A stretch of 64,000 nucleotides of DNA from Prorocentrum cordatum. Lineage: Eukaryota > Sar > Dinophyceae > Prorocentrales > Prorocentraceae. The stretch spans positions 67,501-131,500 of the forward strand of contig CAUYUJ010014199.1 in assembly GCA_963575745.1 (NCBI GenBank), read 5' to 3'. Shown piece by piece: positions 33,301 through 43,379 of this stretch (the first letter of the stretch is position 1; every line of letters starts with the position of its first letter). The translations under genes and the position numbers were made by a program. A model generated the notes under the pieces. It made no database searches. It saw nothing but the letters and a program-made list of their open reading frames with translations, and had not been told where the DNA came from.

Positions 33301-34691
33301 AGCAGCTGAGTCCGGAGAAGTTGTTCTCCGCCATGCCGTGGTTGGAGGCTTTGAAGCTTCTCTGCAGTATCCAGGCGACGCAACAGCGGAGTTCCAGGGG
33401 CGCCGAGCTCAAGCTAGCGTTCTGGGACATCTCGCGGGCGCACTTCATGTCGAAGTGCGAGCGGAGGCTGTTTGTCAAGTTGCCAGAGGGAGATCCCGAC
33501 AGACACACTCATGTTGGGCTGCTTCAGAGGACCATGTACGGAACTCAGGACGCAAGCCACCTGTGGCAGAAGAACTACACCGACCTTTTGGCTAAGAAGG
33601 GTTACGTTCCTGGGAAGACGAACCCATCTATATTCTACAACCCATTTGATGGATCGAGGCTTTTCGTCCACGGAGATGATTTTGTTCTCTTGGGTGATCA
33701 ACGTTCAATTACGGAAATGGACACGCTGTTAAATTCTAAGTTCACTTGCAAGCACGTGGCAACGCTTGGCACGGAGGCAGGTGACTCCCAGGAGGCGTGC
33801 ATCTTGAACCGGATTGTTCGTATCACGGAGGACGGTATTGAGATCGAAGGAGACCGTAGGCACGCAGAGCTTCTTGCACGAGACTTGGGGTTAGAAAAGG
33901 CCAAATCTGTAGATACGCCACGTGTGAAACATTCTGAGTCAGACGTATGGAAGGGTGCAGACAGCAGAGTACTTTCGAGTTCTGAGGCGACGCTGTATCG
34001 TTCCTGTGTTATGCGGGCAAGCTATCTTGGACAAGACCGTTTGGACATCCAGGAGGCAGTGAAATGTCTTGCACAGAGCATGAAGAGCCCCAATGAGTTC
34101 AATTTCCAGGAGCTGAAGCGTCTTGGGCGTTATGTGCTTGGACGGCCGAGAGCTATCCTGAAGTTTCCGAAGCAGGCGATGCCAAACTCGTTAGACGCCT
34201 GGGTTGATGCAGACCACGCCGGGGACATCATCACCAGGAAGAGCACCAGCGGGATGGCAATCTTCTTCGGGAAGCACTTGCTCAAGAGCAGTTCGACAGT
34301 GCAGAGCGCGATCGCGTTGAACGTCGGCGAGAGCGAGTACTACGCGGCAGTGAAAGGCAGTGCCCATGCCTTGGGCATTAAATCCCTGATGGCGGACTGG
34401 GGGCTGTCTTCTGCAATCCGTTTGAACGTGAAGACGGACTGCGCGGCAGCGAAGGGATTCGCAACCCGCCGAGGGTTGGGCAAGCAGAGACATGTCAATA
34501 CACGTTATCTGTGGCTACAAGATAGAGTGGCGAGCGGCGACATTCGGATCGTGAAGGTTCGGACTACCGAGCAGATGGCCGACCCTCTGACGAAGGCGAT
34601 GGCCGTCGGCATGAGGGACCCTTTGCTTACGACAGCCGGCTTGGTCTTCGACTCGAGCAGGGCCGTGACTCAGAAGGGACTTCTGGCCTGA
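30225..34691 (+). CDS. pol: copia pol: integrase, methyltransferase-like region, RT, RNase H
   Basis: 1488 codons without a stop. Integrase zinc region H86-x4-H91-x6-C98-x2-C101; catalytic triad D131 (DYFYMG), D189 (SDNEP), E226 (NGAAE), with 36 residues between D189 and E226. A CxxC/HxxxC finger sits at C426, C429, H442, C446. Residues ~690-860 hold a methyltransferase-like region: GFAIDL, then VLIGCPSSTVFS at ~746-756, where the usual PPC cysteine is Ser752. RT: D1068 (FWDISRAHF) and HGDD at 1149-1152. RNase H: D1328 (VDADHAGD), E1369 (GESEYYAA), D1405 (KTDCAAAKG), ending TTEQMADPLTK. Upstream the frame is closed by TAA at 30222, so the ATG at 30225 need not be used; entry by -1 frameshifting within 30225-30342 is more likely. 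Confidence 0.93.
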   Translation: MGEAGRRRFEVKAGVGSHGGCGGQFFGSGGGPEAGRQAVSPRAALGEPAAGDREPQGQEPDASEEAQRPKTRKIPVQPSREEVEEHELQGHVQYRTWCRHCVAARAYGQPHREVVEDDPESTEAIPEIVTDYFYMGEEEKAATHVFIKDRVTSMIGATVLDGKTSTYAAKYFTNFLVELGYRRIILKSDNEPALLKLRREAVKDMQIEVVPRESPVSDHQANGAAESGVREAKKGIRALKTSTEDRYGRKLAEDHVLLAWLARHVAQTSNRYKVGEDGRTPVQRSTGRRWKKPAFLFGECIMARLAVTRAGKRDYENIMIPGVYVGHSARSGSLIILTEDGVRYAKSFRQRPHGERFDLALLDKVRGLPWDVAHRAGRAPQVLEGREAVGLPILPPPGAAGAQEGLKRDVYITAKMTEKYGLTPECPACTEIFFGGSTRQGHAPTCRSRIVEAMEKDPDGRLRLAAARKRKKASTAAPDAKQEPEVEDAVREKPEEEQEEVDMTVEEGIGGEMLEDAPEVRTETRVPPPQPHLQLEGEPHAGSEARAQHEVRHRQPKRAGQPSSAGPASSKARPASPGPRKRPAGVPLEDIDPAVPRPDVQAGGSSASTAAPAAGSSSGAMAGTSGISEKSAPAVGQAHNADVGAFSAYKDKYFAETVKHVTEFYTGSEFEGDSEGIRGVSRIAVEMSAMDVSEVFSRGNRRLGLRAGFAIDLQLQRPDGQFWDLSRDEDIDMLDKLQDKYKPEVLIGCPSSTVFSRLRSPSRVNLDPNTVSLEMQDGRRHLRASVDAYRKQIKMGKLFLHEVPGITTSRDEDIMAELENMPGVYKVAGPMCKWRLAGTIQSGRSGYVRRETSWLTNSRELAAMLQDERVSLQGKSGWYRHVRPVGFQKVRSTQIYPPRLMYAILRVVRDQLVHRMELSSMDICTAGPIAEEPEVYSDEQWKTYYDDVNGGILPTRLVEDARQLERDWVAKEGVYTKVPREVMESEGATAIPLLWIDTNKGDANKPVVRSRLVVMEATKGKKAKFEQLSPEKLFSAMPWLEALKLLCSIQATQQRSSRGAELKLAFWDISRAHFMSKCERRLFVKLPEGDPDRHTHVGLLQRTMYGTQDASHLWQKNYTDLLAKKGYVPGKTNPSIFYNPFDGSRLFVHGDDFVLLGDQRSITEMDTLLNSKFTCKHVATLGTEAGDSQEACILNRIVRITEDGIEIEGDRRHAELLARDLGLEKAKSVDTPRVKHSESDVWKGADSRVLSSSEATLYRSCVMRASYLGQDRLDIQEAVKCLAQSMKSPNEFNFQELKRLGRYVLGRPRAILKFPKQAMPNSLDAWVDADHAGDIITRKSTSGMAIFFGKHLLKSSSTVQSAIALNVGESEYYAAVKGSAHALGIKSLMADWGLSSAIRLNVKTDCAAAKGFATRRGLGKQRHVNTRYLWLQDRVASGDIRIVKVRTTEQMADPLTKAMAVGMRDPLLTTAGLVFDSSRAVTQKGLLA
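30312..30318 (+). promoter_or_regulatory. possible -1 frameshift slippery site
   Basis: G GGG GGC fits the X XXY YYZ pattern in register with the protease frame (GCG-GGG-GGC). It lies within the 118-bp overlap where a -1 shift would join protease to pol. A GC-rich region capable of pairing follows. A simple homopolymer indel is the alternative. Confidence 0.4.
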
Positions 34692-34782
34692 ACCGGGCTT
34701 TCTGGCGTAGGTCCGTGGCCACCGCTCCGCTACCAGTTTATATAAGATTTTCTGATCTGGCATCAATTTGTTGCCTGGACCC

Positions 34783-34791
34783 GAGGCGGGG
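34783..34791 (+). promoter_or_regulatory. polypurine tract
   Basis: GAGGCGGGG, ending directly at the first base of the 3' LTR, the expected place for plus-strand priming; one C interrupts it. Confidence 0.7.
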
Positions 34792-34916
34792 TGATCAGAG
34801 TGCTCATGTGTTCATGCAGCAGTGTATCATTAGCATGGGAAGGTAGGAAGATGCAGGTAAGGTAGGGATGTATCCATAGCCGTTTGGTTCAGTGAAAAAG
34901 CAAGCAAACTTGATTA
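34792..34916 (+). repeat. 3' LTR of copia element
   Basis: 124 of 125 bases equal the 5' LTR. It contains the spliced-leader-like 20-mer at 34873-34892 and is followed by the GATCC duplication at 34917-34921. Confidence 0.95.
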
Positions 34917-34921
34917 GATCC
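34917..34921. other. target-site duplication, right
   Basis: GATCC, the copy of 27514-27518. Confidence 0.9.
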
Positions 34922-35084
34922 CAACAGGGAGTTTACAACGCACAGGCGTCTTTCTGTGCGCACTGGAGCAGGTAATGATTGCGCAATCGTGCTGCCGTCC
35001 TCCCTCCCTGTGGGGTCGGCTGATTGGGGAGTTCACCGACTGTGTTGGAGTCTTGTGATGGTTGGCTGTTTTGCCTTTCCTCCT

Positions 35085-36643
35085 AGGCACAGTCTGGCTT
35101 ACAACAGTGCCCCGAGCGACAAATTTGACGACAACCCGTGCTATAAGGGAAACGCCGGTGAAAGGCTCGGCGAAGAATTTCGATAGCCAGGTGTTCAGTG
35201 GTGTTGACGCCACTGAGCATTTTCGGGGGACGAACTGAAATCATTGGCTCTTGCCTTCCTCGTCCTTTGCCGTCCGTCACCGCCCCCCCCTGATCGGATA
35301 CCTCGCCGTATGCCTTCACGTACTTCGTCTCCTCCACAAGCTTCCGCACCTCGTCGTGCTCTGGCGGAGGCGTCTTCAGAAGCTCCCCCCCTCCCGACGC
35401 CTCGACTCGCTCCATGATGCCGTAGGCGACGGCGAGGGTGGCGCCTGCCTGGCAAGCAGCAGCGCGCTTGGTGGCCAGAGTGGCGATCACACTCCACCTT
35501 CCGTGGCGCCTCCTTTGTCAGCGAAACGCCAACGAGGGTATGCGGGATAATGCTCGCGAGGTGACTGGGACTGTGCCACGGAGCATCTGGGGAATGTCCA
35601 GCCGGGGAATGCCGCAGAGCGCGTGTGCTGCGAAGTCAGGGCCTGCCACCAAGGTGTACGCTGTGGACAGCTTGAAGCCCTCCTCCTTGAGTACTGCGTC
35701 CGCGGCCCAAGCGCGTACCTTTTTCACGCCAGCGAGCTTCTGCACTTTCACAGACTTGCCCCGTCAGTAGCCAAGCGCAGAGTGCCCAAGGCACGCTGCG
35801 AACTTCGCCGCGCGGGCTGCGATGCATGCCAGCACCAGGCCGTTCCAGATGCCGATGGCCCTCTCTTGGTCCAGCGAACAGATAGACCGCTCTTCCAAGG
35901 AAGATGGGGTTCAAGAACAGTGCCAGCCCGATACTCCACACCACCACAAACATTGTGCCCATCTGTAGCCCCGGCCTCGATGTCGCCATTCAAACAGGAG
36001 CCGACTGCGAGCAGGACAAACGCGTCTGCCACCAGACACGCCTTGCACAAGATAGCTGTCCTATTTTAATTATCCTCAGCTGTAGAAATCTAGTGTGGGA
36101 TCGGGATCGCCTAGAGTGGTCGTCGCTCCCTCTCTCCTGTGCCTTTCTTGGTGCTGTTCTTCTTTGTGCTTGCTGGCGCACCTTGTCCAGAGCCTTGGCT
36201 GAGGGAATCCTTCCGTTCAGGCCTCCCACAGCGATCGCCGTCGCCCAAGTGAAGCCTTGCAAAATGCGGACGATATTTTTTACGAGTGCCGTACCATCTT
36301 TCCTCTCGTTGTGGGTCAGCGAAGCCACCTCCGAGGTCAGCCACAGGAACATAATGAAGAACGAGGCACACGCCAAGGCCAGCATCTCGGAGCCCAGCCT
36401 CGCTGCGGCGCCGGACACGTAGAGCGAGGCATTCGTGGTTGCCGCAGCGAGCACGGTGGTGAGCAGGAAACGCTTCAAGAATGCGTCGAACGCCTTTTTG
36501 CTGTTCTGGACCGCTGCGCTCCCTCCGACCTGGTGGAGATCGTCGCAATTGTGTTGGAGAGGATCTAGCAGGAGCCCGGCCACAAAGGACCGCCGACGTT
36601 CCAGGCGCCGCGCTGAGGCCGCGCAGCAGCATGGCATCTCCAA
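35085..36643 (-). pseudogene. decayed multi-pass membrane-protein gene
   Basis: Minus-strand reading from 36643. Residues from ~50 read KKAFDAFLKRFLLTTVLAAATTNASLYV-like sequence with membrane spans (FFIMFLWLTSEVASL, ILQGFTWATAIAVGG), ending KALDK at a donor-like GTGCGC near 36184. An acceptor-like GGGCTACAG near 35968 opens MGTMFVVVWSIGLALFLNPIF in matching phase (0). After a frame change near 35890 come RAIGIWNGLVLACIAARAA and then GVKKVRAWAADAVLKEEGF. Two in-frame TGA codons interrupt the rest, which continues IATLATKRAAACQAG to the region near 35240. The coherent chain suggests a real protein family that I do not recognise. The stops and frame change point to decay, though small introns or sequence errors could explain part. 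The copia element ends 168 bp away. Confidence 0.45.
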
Positions 36644-37863
36644 ACGGCAGGCCTACTTCAAGGATCGGTCCCACCTGAGGCGCCAGGCAGCGCAGGGCAG
36701 CGCAGGGCAGCGCAGAGGCCGAAGAGCAAACCACTCTGCGGCTAGACTGCCAAGCTCACGACACCGACTGCGGCCCGCGCGCGGCCGGCATGCAAGACAT
36801 GTTTCGGGAAGCTCACGCGCGCGCTCGTCGAACACGGGAGCCGCGGATCCAGCGTCAGAAGGCCGTCCGCGTGGGACTACACCAACGAAGGAGGGCGCCA
36901 TCGCCGTCACGATGCAGTTTGGGTGGGGGCGCGCGAGTAGAGGAGAAAAGGTGCAAACGCTGCCAAACCGACGCCGCGCCAGCAAGGGGGCCGCAGAGCG
37001 TCGCGAACACGAGGCTGCCACTGCCGTCCAGCGGCAGCCCGCGATGCTCCAGCCATGTCCTGCCCGCGCTGGGCCGACCGGGGCAGCGCGGCAAGATCCA
37101 CCTAGGCTGCCGCGCCGTCCCAGCCCGCCCTCAAGGCGAAGCCGCAGCCTGCCCGCTGTGCCGGGCCCGACTGCCAACCGCCATTTACGCGCGGCGCAAA
37201 ACGTAGAGGTGGGCCGACCGCCTTCCCCTGCCCGCGGCACCCGCGCCCTGGCCGCCCCCGTCTACGGGGGCTTCCGGAGTTACGCGCGCGGCGACAAGCT
37301 ACCACTGCCAGAGCCACCGCTGCTCCGAGCGCTTTGCTGCCGACGCCTGGGCCCGCGGCCAGAGTTCACCGAGTTGCCAGATGGCCGCGTGGAATGGCCG
37401 CCGCCTGTCGCGGCACGAGACGCAGGCGGGAGGATCGCGAAGTGGCTAGAATCCTGGATCTGCCTGCGCCGCAGGGCGTCCTGCGCGCTGGGGGCGATCG
37501 CGCCGCGAGGCGGCCAACAAGTGTACGCGAGGTGCCTGCAGTTGGGCACGTGGGCACCAGGAGCCAGCGCGACGGAAGGGGAATGGAGATGCGGCTTTTG
37601 CGAACCAGACGCCTGGGGAATGCAAGATCCACCCGCCGCGCGGGCCGCGGCAGCCGACGGCCCGTTGCAGGCCCCTCCTGCCAGGGCAGGGGCGAGCCAC
37701 CGCGCCGCTGCCGCAGCGCCGCCCTTTTCCTGGCTGGGCCCCGCCAGGAGCGCCCTCATACGCGCGGACCAATCCCGCAGTATACGAGCCCTTGCTTCTC
37801 GTGGCCGCCAGCCTGTTAGACCCGAGCGAAGGGTTGCTGTGGAGCGAGCGCCGCCTCGCGCAA
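36644..37863 (+). other. GC-rich stretch with cysteine-rich, PHD/RING-like remnants
   Basis: One plus-strand reading near 36945-37190 has CKRC, a C-x-H pair and CPLCRARLP, resembling a RING-type cluster. Another near 37440-37620 has QQVYARCLQLGTW followed by EWRCGFC, like the end of a PHD finger. Both are in GC-rich sequence that is open in most frames, so these are weak hints. No splice chain or element structure was found. Confidence 0.25.
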
Positions 37864-37893
37864 TGTTTTTTTTTTTTTTTTTTTTTTTTTTTT
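37864..37893 (-). repeat. poly(A) tail (poly-T on plus strand)
   Basis: About 29 T in a row, at the end of the minus-strand LINE. Confidence 0.85.
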
Positions 37894-38519
37894 GCCTCCG
37901 CAGCGGCGGCCACGAGTCCGACGACGCGCCGCGCGCCGCGCGCCTGCGCCGCCGGCCCGCGGACCCTCGCAGCGACCCGGCGCGCCCCCAGGGAGGATGC
38001 GGGCGAGGCGGGGCGCAGGGTGCTCCCGTCTAGGGTCGGGTCTTCCACCGCCCTTCGTGGGACCCCCAGTGGAAGTGCAGCAGGCTCGCAGCCCCCGCCG
38101 ACCCGCCCACCACCGCGCGCCGCAGGACGACGGCGCCAGCCCACTGAGAGAGGGCTAGCTCCCCCAGCCCGAGCAATACGCGTGGGGAGCCGATCCGCGC
38201 GCGCTGCCAGCAAGGGATGAAACATGAGAAGACAGCGGGTGCAGCAGCGAGCGTGGGACAATCTTGCTTCACCCCCGTGCACGCCCAGCACGGGCGGCCG
38301 GACAGCAGGCACAGGGGACAAGGGCGAGACGGCACGGCAGGGGAAGACACGGCGCCAGGACCCAAGGCCCAGCACAACACGGACCCCGAGCAAGGCACCG
38401 CACGGCATCACGGCAACGGCGGCCCGGGCAGAGCACCGCGCAGACCCAGCACGACACGGAACCAGACGCCCGGCTAAGGTGGAGCTCCCAAACAGGGCAC
38501 GGACCAGAGCAACGACAAC

Positions 38520-38971
<452 letters not shown>

Positions 38972-40753
38972 ACCAGTCCCCTCCCAGGTCAGGCGAAGGC
39001 TGCCCGACAGAGGCAGGCACTGGTCGACAGCCCCCCCCGCGGCCAGAGGGGCAGCGTGCAACACCAAACGAAGAAAGTTAACTGAACGAGCGCAATGGGA
39101 CAACGCCGCCAAGCCGGTCCCCATCGGACAAGGGCGGCACTGCGCAAGTTGCAGATTGTGAGCACCAAGGGCCGCGTCACCACTGTGAGGCAGGACTTCG
39201 CACGCAACACGGGCCGCAGGGACCGCGTCACCACTGTGAGGCAGGAATAACGCACGTACGTGCCGAGAAGCAAACAACAAGAGACAGTGGATGGGGAACA
39301 TAACACAATAGCCGTGCTTCAAGTCAACTCAGAAGTGGACAAATGCTGAAGACGATAAGGCACGAGGACATGCAAGGAAACAGCCTTCAACAAAACACCC
39401 GCCAAAGGTGGAGCCCCCCCACAGGGCACGGACCAGAGCGCATTGGGACGTCGCCGCCCAGCAGGTCCCCATCGGACAATGGTGGCACCGCGCAAGTTGC
39501 AACAAGTGGGCACAAAGGGCTGCAACACCACTGTGAGGCAGGAATTTGCACGCACCACGGGCCGCAGGGACCGCGTCACCACTGTGAGGCAGGAGCTACG
39601 CACGTACATGCCGAGAAGCAAACAACATGAGACAGTGGATGGGGAACAACCGCAATAGCCATGGCTCAAAGTCAACCCGGATGTGGACACATGCAAAAGA
39701 CGATAAGGCACGAGGACATGCAGGGACCACAGTGAGGCAGGAATAACGCACGTACATGCCGAGAAGCAGACAACAAGAGACAGTGGATGGGGAACGACGC
39801 AATAGCCGTGGTTCAACGTCAACCCGGATGTGGACAAATGAAAAGGACGATAAGGCACGAGGACATGCAGGGAAACAGCCTTCAACCAAACACCCGCCTT
39901 CAACCAAACACCCGCCTAAGGTGGAGCTCCCCCGCAGGGCACGGACCAGAGCAACGACAACAGACGACGACGCCGACGACGACGACGACGCCGACGACAA
40001 CGGCGACGACGACGAAGACGACGACGGCGACGACGACGGCGACGACGACGAGGACACCAACCCCCTCCCCGGTCAGCCGAAGGCTGCCCGACAGAGGCGG
40101 GCACAGGACGACAGCCACCCCTCACTGGCCAGAGGGGTAACGCGCTACACCAACAGAAAAAGCCGACTGAACGAACGCTTCGGGACGACGCCGCCTAGCC
40201 AAACCACATCGGCCGAGGGTGGCACTGCGAATGCTGCAGCTAGTGGGCACCAGGGGCCGCATCACCACTGTGAGGCAGGAATATGCACGCAGTACGGGCC
40301 GCAGGGCCCGCATCACCACTGAGAGGCAGGAGTTGCGCGCAGACGGAACACAAAGAGAACGCAAGGGGCCGCATCAGCCCTCAGAACAGGGGGCCGCCTC
40401 ACCACAGTGAGGCAAGATTTTGCACGCAGCACCCAGCGCAGCACGACAGAGAGACCGGAGGAAGGGCGCAACGCGAGGACACGGGGCAGGCACGCGCAAA
40501 CGCGAGACAAACGAGAAGCAGGACAGGCAAGCAGGCACGATGGGCAGCGCGCGCAAGCGGAGAGGGTAGCAAAGGATCGTCCTCGCATTTTGCCACCGCG
40601 CGCACACGGTCCACAGTCGCCCTGCGCGCGGGCCCCCCCTGGGGGCAGGCCACGACAGTGCCGACGCTTGCCTGGCACCCCCCTGCCCGTGCACCCGTCG
40701 GGGGCCCACGCCGGACGTGCCACAAGCGGCACCGCTCCGCAAACAGGCCAGGC

Positions 40754-41368
40754 CTAATGCCGCGTGGCGCCAGTCATGGCCAAGAGCACGGCCGCGGCAA
40801 CAAAATGGACATGCTCACGGCGCTCCGCTGGCGGGCGGCACTGGTGGAAGAGAAACTGAGAAACCTGGGCAGGACAGGAGGGAGGAGGCAAGGGGAGGCG
40901 AGACCACAGGGAGGACCTAAGCTCAGCCGAGGCTGAGCAAGAAAAGAGGGCATGCCATACATCTACATCACGCGCGCCACAAGCCCCACAACAGGGCAGC
41001 GTAGAGACACAAAGCGGGGCCCTCAGCACTTGGAGAGGCCAGCATCCAGACATTCGCACCACAGCCCAGAGGCGGAACTGGAGCCAAGAGCCAGGGCCAA
41101 GTGCCAAATCTAAAAGGTTCCAGTGCGTCCCTGGCGGGCCGGACAGCCACGCCGAGAACGGGAGACGAAAGACAGGCAGGGCATCTGCAGTAGCCCGCTG
41201 GAACGAGAGAAGATCCAGCTGGAGGAGTGCAGGGCGGACGGCATGCCCCTGCCCACGCAATGTTTTCTGTGCCGTGGCAGGCTCTTGGCAGGGGCGGGCA
41301 GAGCAAGTCTGAGGATCAGCGCGAGCTGTCGAGGCATGACATTGTCTGAAAACGCAAAGACGATGCAA
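40754..41368 (-). pseudogene. LINE ORF C-terminal fragment (CCHC-like)
   Basis: Minus-strand reading of ~200 codons with CGACGARDVDVWHALFSC, a C-x2-C-x8-H-x4-C pattern like the C-terminal zinc motif of non-LTR retrotransposon polyproteins, followed by a W-rich helical region. The RT core is absent upstream. I assign it to a LINE by this motif and by the A-tailed 3' structure downstream. Confidence 0.5.
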
Positions 41369-41388
41369 TTTTCAATTCTCGCTCGAGA

Positions 41389-41729
41389 TCAATGTCTTCT
41401 GAAAACTTCAAGTCGCAGGCGCTGCGTAACGCCCGTGGCCTCGCGATGCTTCTCGAATGCGATGCGGCCGAGGTGCTTGGTCTGCAATTCAGAGTTGTCC
41501 AAGTTGGTATCCACCTGGATGGCCCCGCCCCCTGTGCTGTCAGGCCCATCCTCGATGCAGCCGAGGGGCACGCGCTGGTGCTTGCGCAAGTAGCGAACCT
41601 TTCGAGAATACTCTTGGGTGAAGGACACATCTGCCGCGTCGTTGTCGACGTGCACGCGTGCACGTGGATGAACATGTCGCGGTTGAAGATGTCGTCGGCC
41701 GCCGCCCGGAGTGGGAAGGATCCCTGCAA
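41389..41729 (-). pseudogene. copia-2 RNase H remnant
   Basis: VDNDAADVSFTQEYSRKVRY and LQTKHLGRIAFEKHREATGV mark the C-terminal end of a copia RNase H (the position of the usual ADxLTK motif). A competing frame overlaps; the copy is broken. Confidence 0.7.
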
Positions 41730-42021
41730 AGCATCGGCCCCCTGCCGCGAACTCTGCTTCTGGCGTGCTCTTGACTGTGAAGCCTTAGCGCCTGGTGTTC
41801 GGCCCGATCTTGAACGCGTTCCGTCCAGAGGTGCTGCGAGCTGTCTCCTCGCGGCCGCCGTGGCCGACGTCGAAAAACACGCGCGCCGATGTCATGTTGC
41901 AGATGGCCCAGCGGGCGCCCTTCCTCAGGGTGCTCGTCAGGTGCTCGAAGATGCGTCGCAGACGCTTGGCTGCGGCGTTGCTCCACTTCGCCGTGTGCCG
42001 AGACAGGAACCCAACCGCGAA

Positions 42022-43004
42022 TTATATATTTGGCCAGGATCTTCGAGCACGGAAAAGTACCCCGCCGATGTGAATGGTTGCGCGCTTTGACCCAGCCCAG
42101 GTACATGTCCGCACTGCGCCTCCAAGTCCCCCTCCGCTGATTTTAAATTGCTTTTTGAAGTGTTCGACCAGGGGCGCGGTGTACTCGGGCTGCGAGGAGG
42201 TAATGCTGGCGATGCCGCCCTTCACCTGCATCGTGTACTGCGCGCCAAGGAAGCGCATGGGCGGACCGACGCCCCCGAGCTCCACCGAGCGACCTACCCT
42301 GTCGAGGTGCCCTCAGGCAGGCCTCTCAGGGCCGCCCAGCATGAGGTCGTCAACGTGCGCTGCCATGCATGGCACGCGTGCCGCACGGGGATACGCTCTT
42401 CCAGCCAGCGTTCCAGAGGGCGTGCGCGAAGTGCGCGTCCCAATCGCCCCCAGAGCGCGGGTGCCCATAGAGCGCCTTCAGCAAGCGCGCCACCGGGTCC
42501 TGCATGGACATGGCGCGCTTCGGCAAGTAATGGTGCATGTGCTTTGGGAGCCTGAGCCAAGTGGCATTGCCCCCAAGAGCCGCTTGAAAGTACGGTGTCT
42601 TCGCGTCGCCTTGGAGCACGATTCCTGTGGCAGCGCCGACTTTGCCGATCGACGGGGGCTGCGTAGAGACTTTCCGCCTGCCAGACCTTGCGGCCATCAG
42701 CGCCAACAGTGCGATTGCGTGTGCAGGCGAGCCTAGCCTTCCATGTAGCATCTCCCAGCTGCGGGGCACCGTGCCGCTCTGCATCGGTCCAGCCCATGAG
42801 CTCATAGTCCTTTGCGCCAACCGACAGCTTGGATCTCGCGACTTCTGCCTTCTTATCCGCAGCGCGGACGTCATCCCTCTCATCCGCGCTCTCTAGATCC
42901 CGCACCTGTTTGCATGTGAGGGATTCGATCTCGATTGCCGTGGCTTCCTTTGCCTGCTTGGACTCGTGGCGCCAATCGTGCGGCTCGTTGTTGAGCGTGA
43001 CCAA
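42022..43004 (-). pseudogene. copia-2 reverse transcriptase remnant
   Basis: N-terminal part NNEPHDWRHESKQAKEATAI and SVGAKDYELMGWTDAER (43004-42700). Then, in another frame, YFQAALGGNATWLRLPKHMH and LKALYGHPRSGGDWDAHFAH (42600-42370). Then FLGAQYTMQVKGGIASITSS and LVEHFKKQFKISGGG (42265-42120) in a third frame. The catalytic DD pair is not visible. Confidence 0.8.
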
Positions 43005-43379
43005 ACCGAAGTAGCGAGACGCATGCGCCGCGCCCCGGGCAGCAGGACCAGCGCTCGAAGATGTGCCGCCCGCGTTGTCGCCCCCAGTCTCGGCGCAGTC
43101 GTTGAAGTTGATGATGCGGTACTTGTGTGCCGGTGCTGACGGCCAAGGTGTCGAATCTGTGCGCGGGCGAACCGAAATCCATGCTGCCCACCTCCGTCTC
43201 CTCCAAGAAGTGCCTCGTCTCTATAGCGGCTGGTGAGGCGGCGGTGGCGGTTGGCCGTCGCCACCCCCCGGATCGTCGAAAGGGTCGTCTGGCGGAGCGC
43301 TGCCCCCGTCGCCAGGGGGGCCGGAGGGCCGCCGCCCCAGCTGGAGGGCGGACATCGGCAGCCGCCGGTGGAACTACGT

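Larger units (their letters stand above)
27519..34916 (+). mobile_element. Ty1/copia LTR retrotransposon, nearly intact and young
   Basis: A 7398-bp element bounded by 125-bp LTRs differing at one base (C at 27550, T at 34823), with a perfect 5-bp GATCC target duplication. The internal order is gag (coiled coil, CCHC knuckle), protease motif DTGA, integrase (HHCC, DDE), a methyltransferase-like region, reverse transcriptase and RNase H. Integrase before RT defines Ty1/copia. The LTRs are very short and end in TTA rather than CA. Gag has a +1 frame change near 28365 and a TGA at 28651; pol is in the -1 frame relative to gag-protease. LTR identity near 99% implies a recent insertion, so the gag breaks are either recent mutations, sequencing errors or recoding sites. 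Confidence 0.95.
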
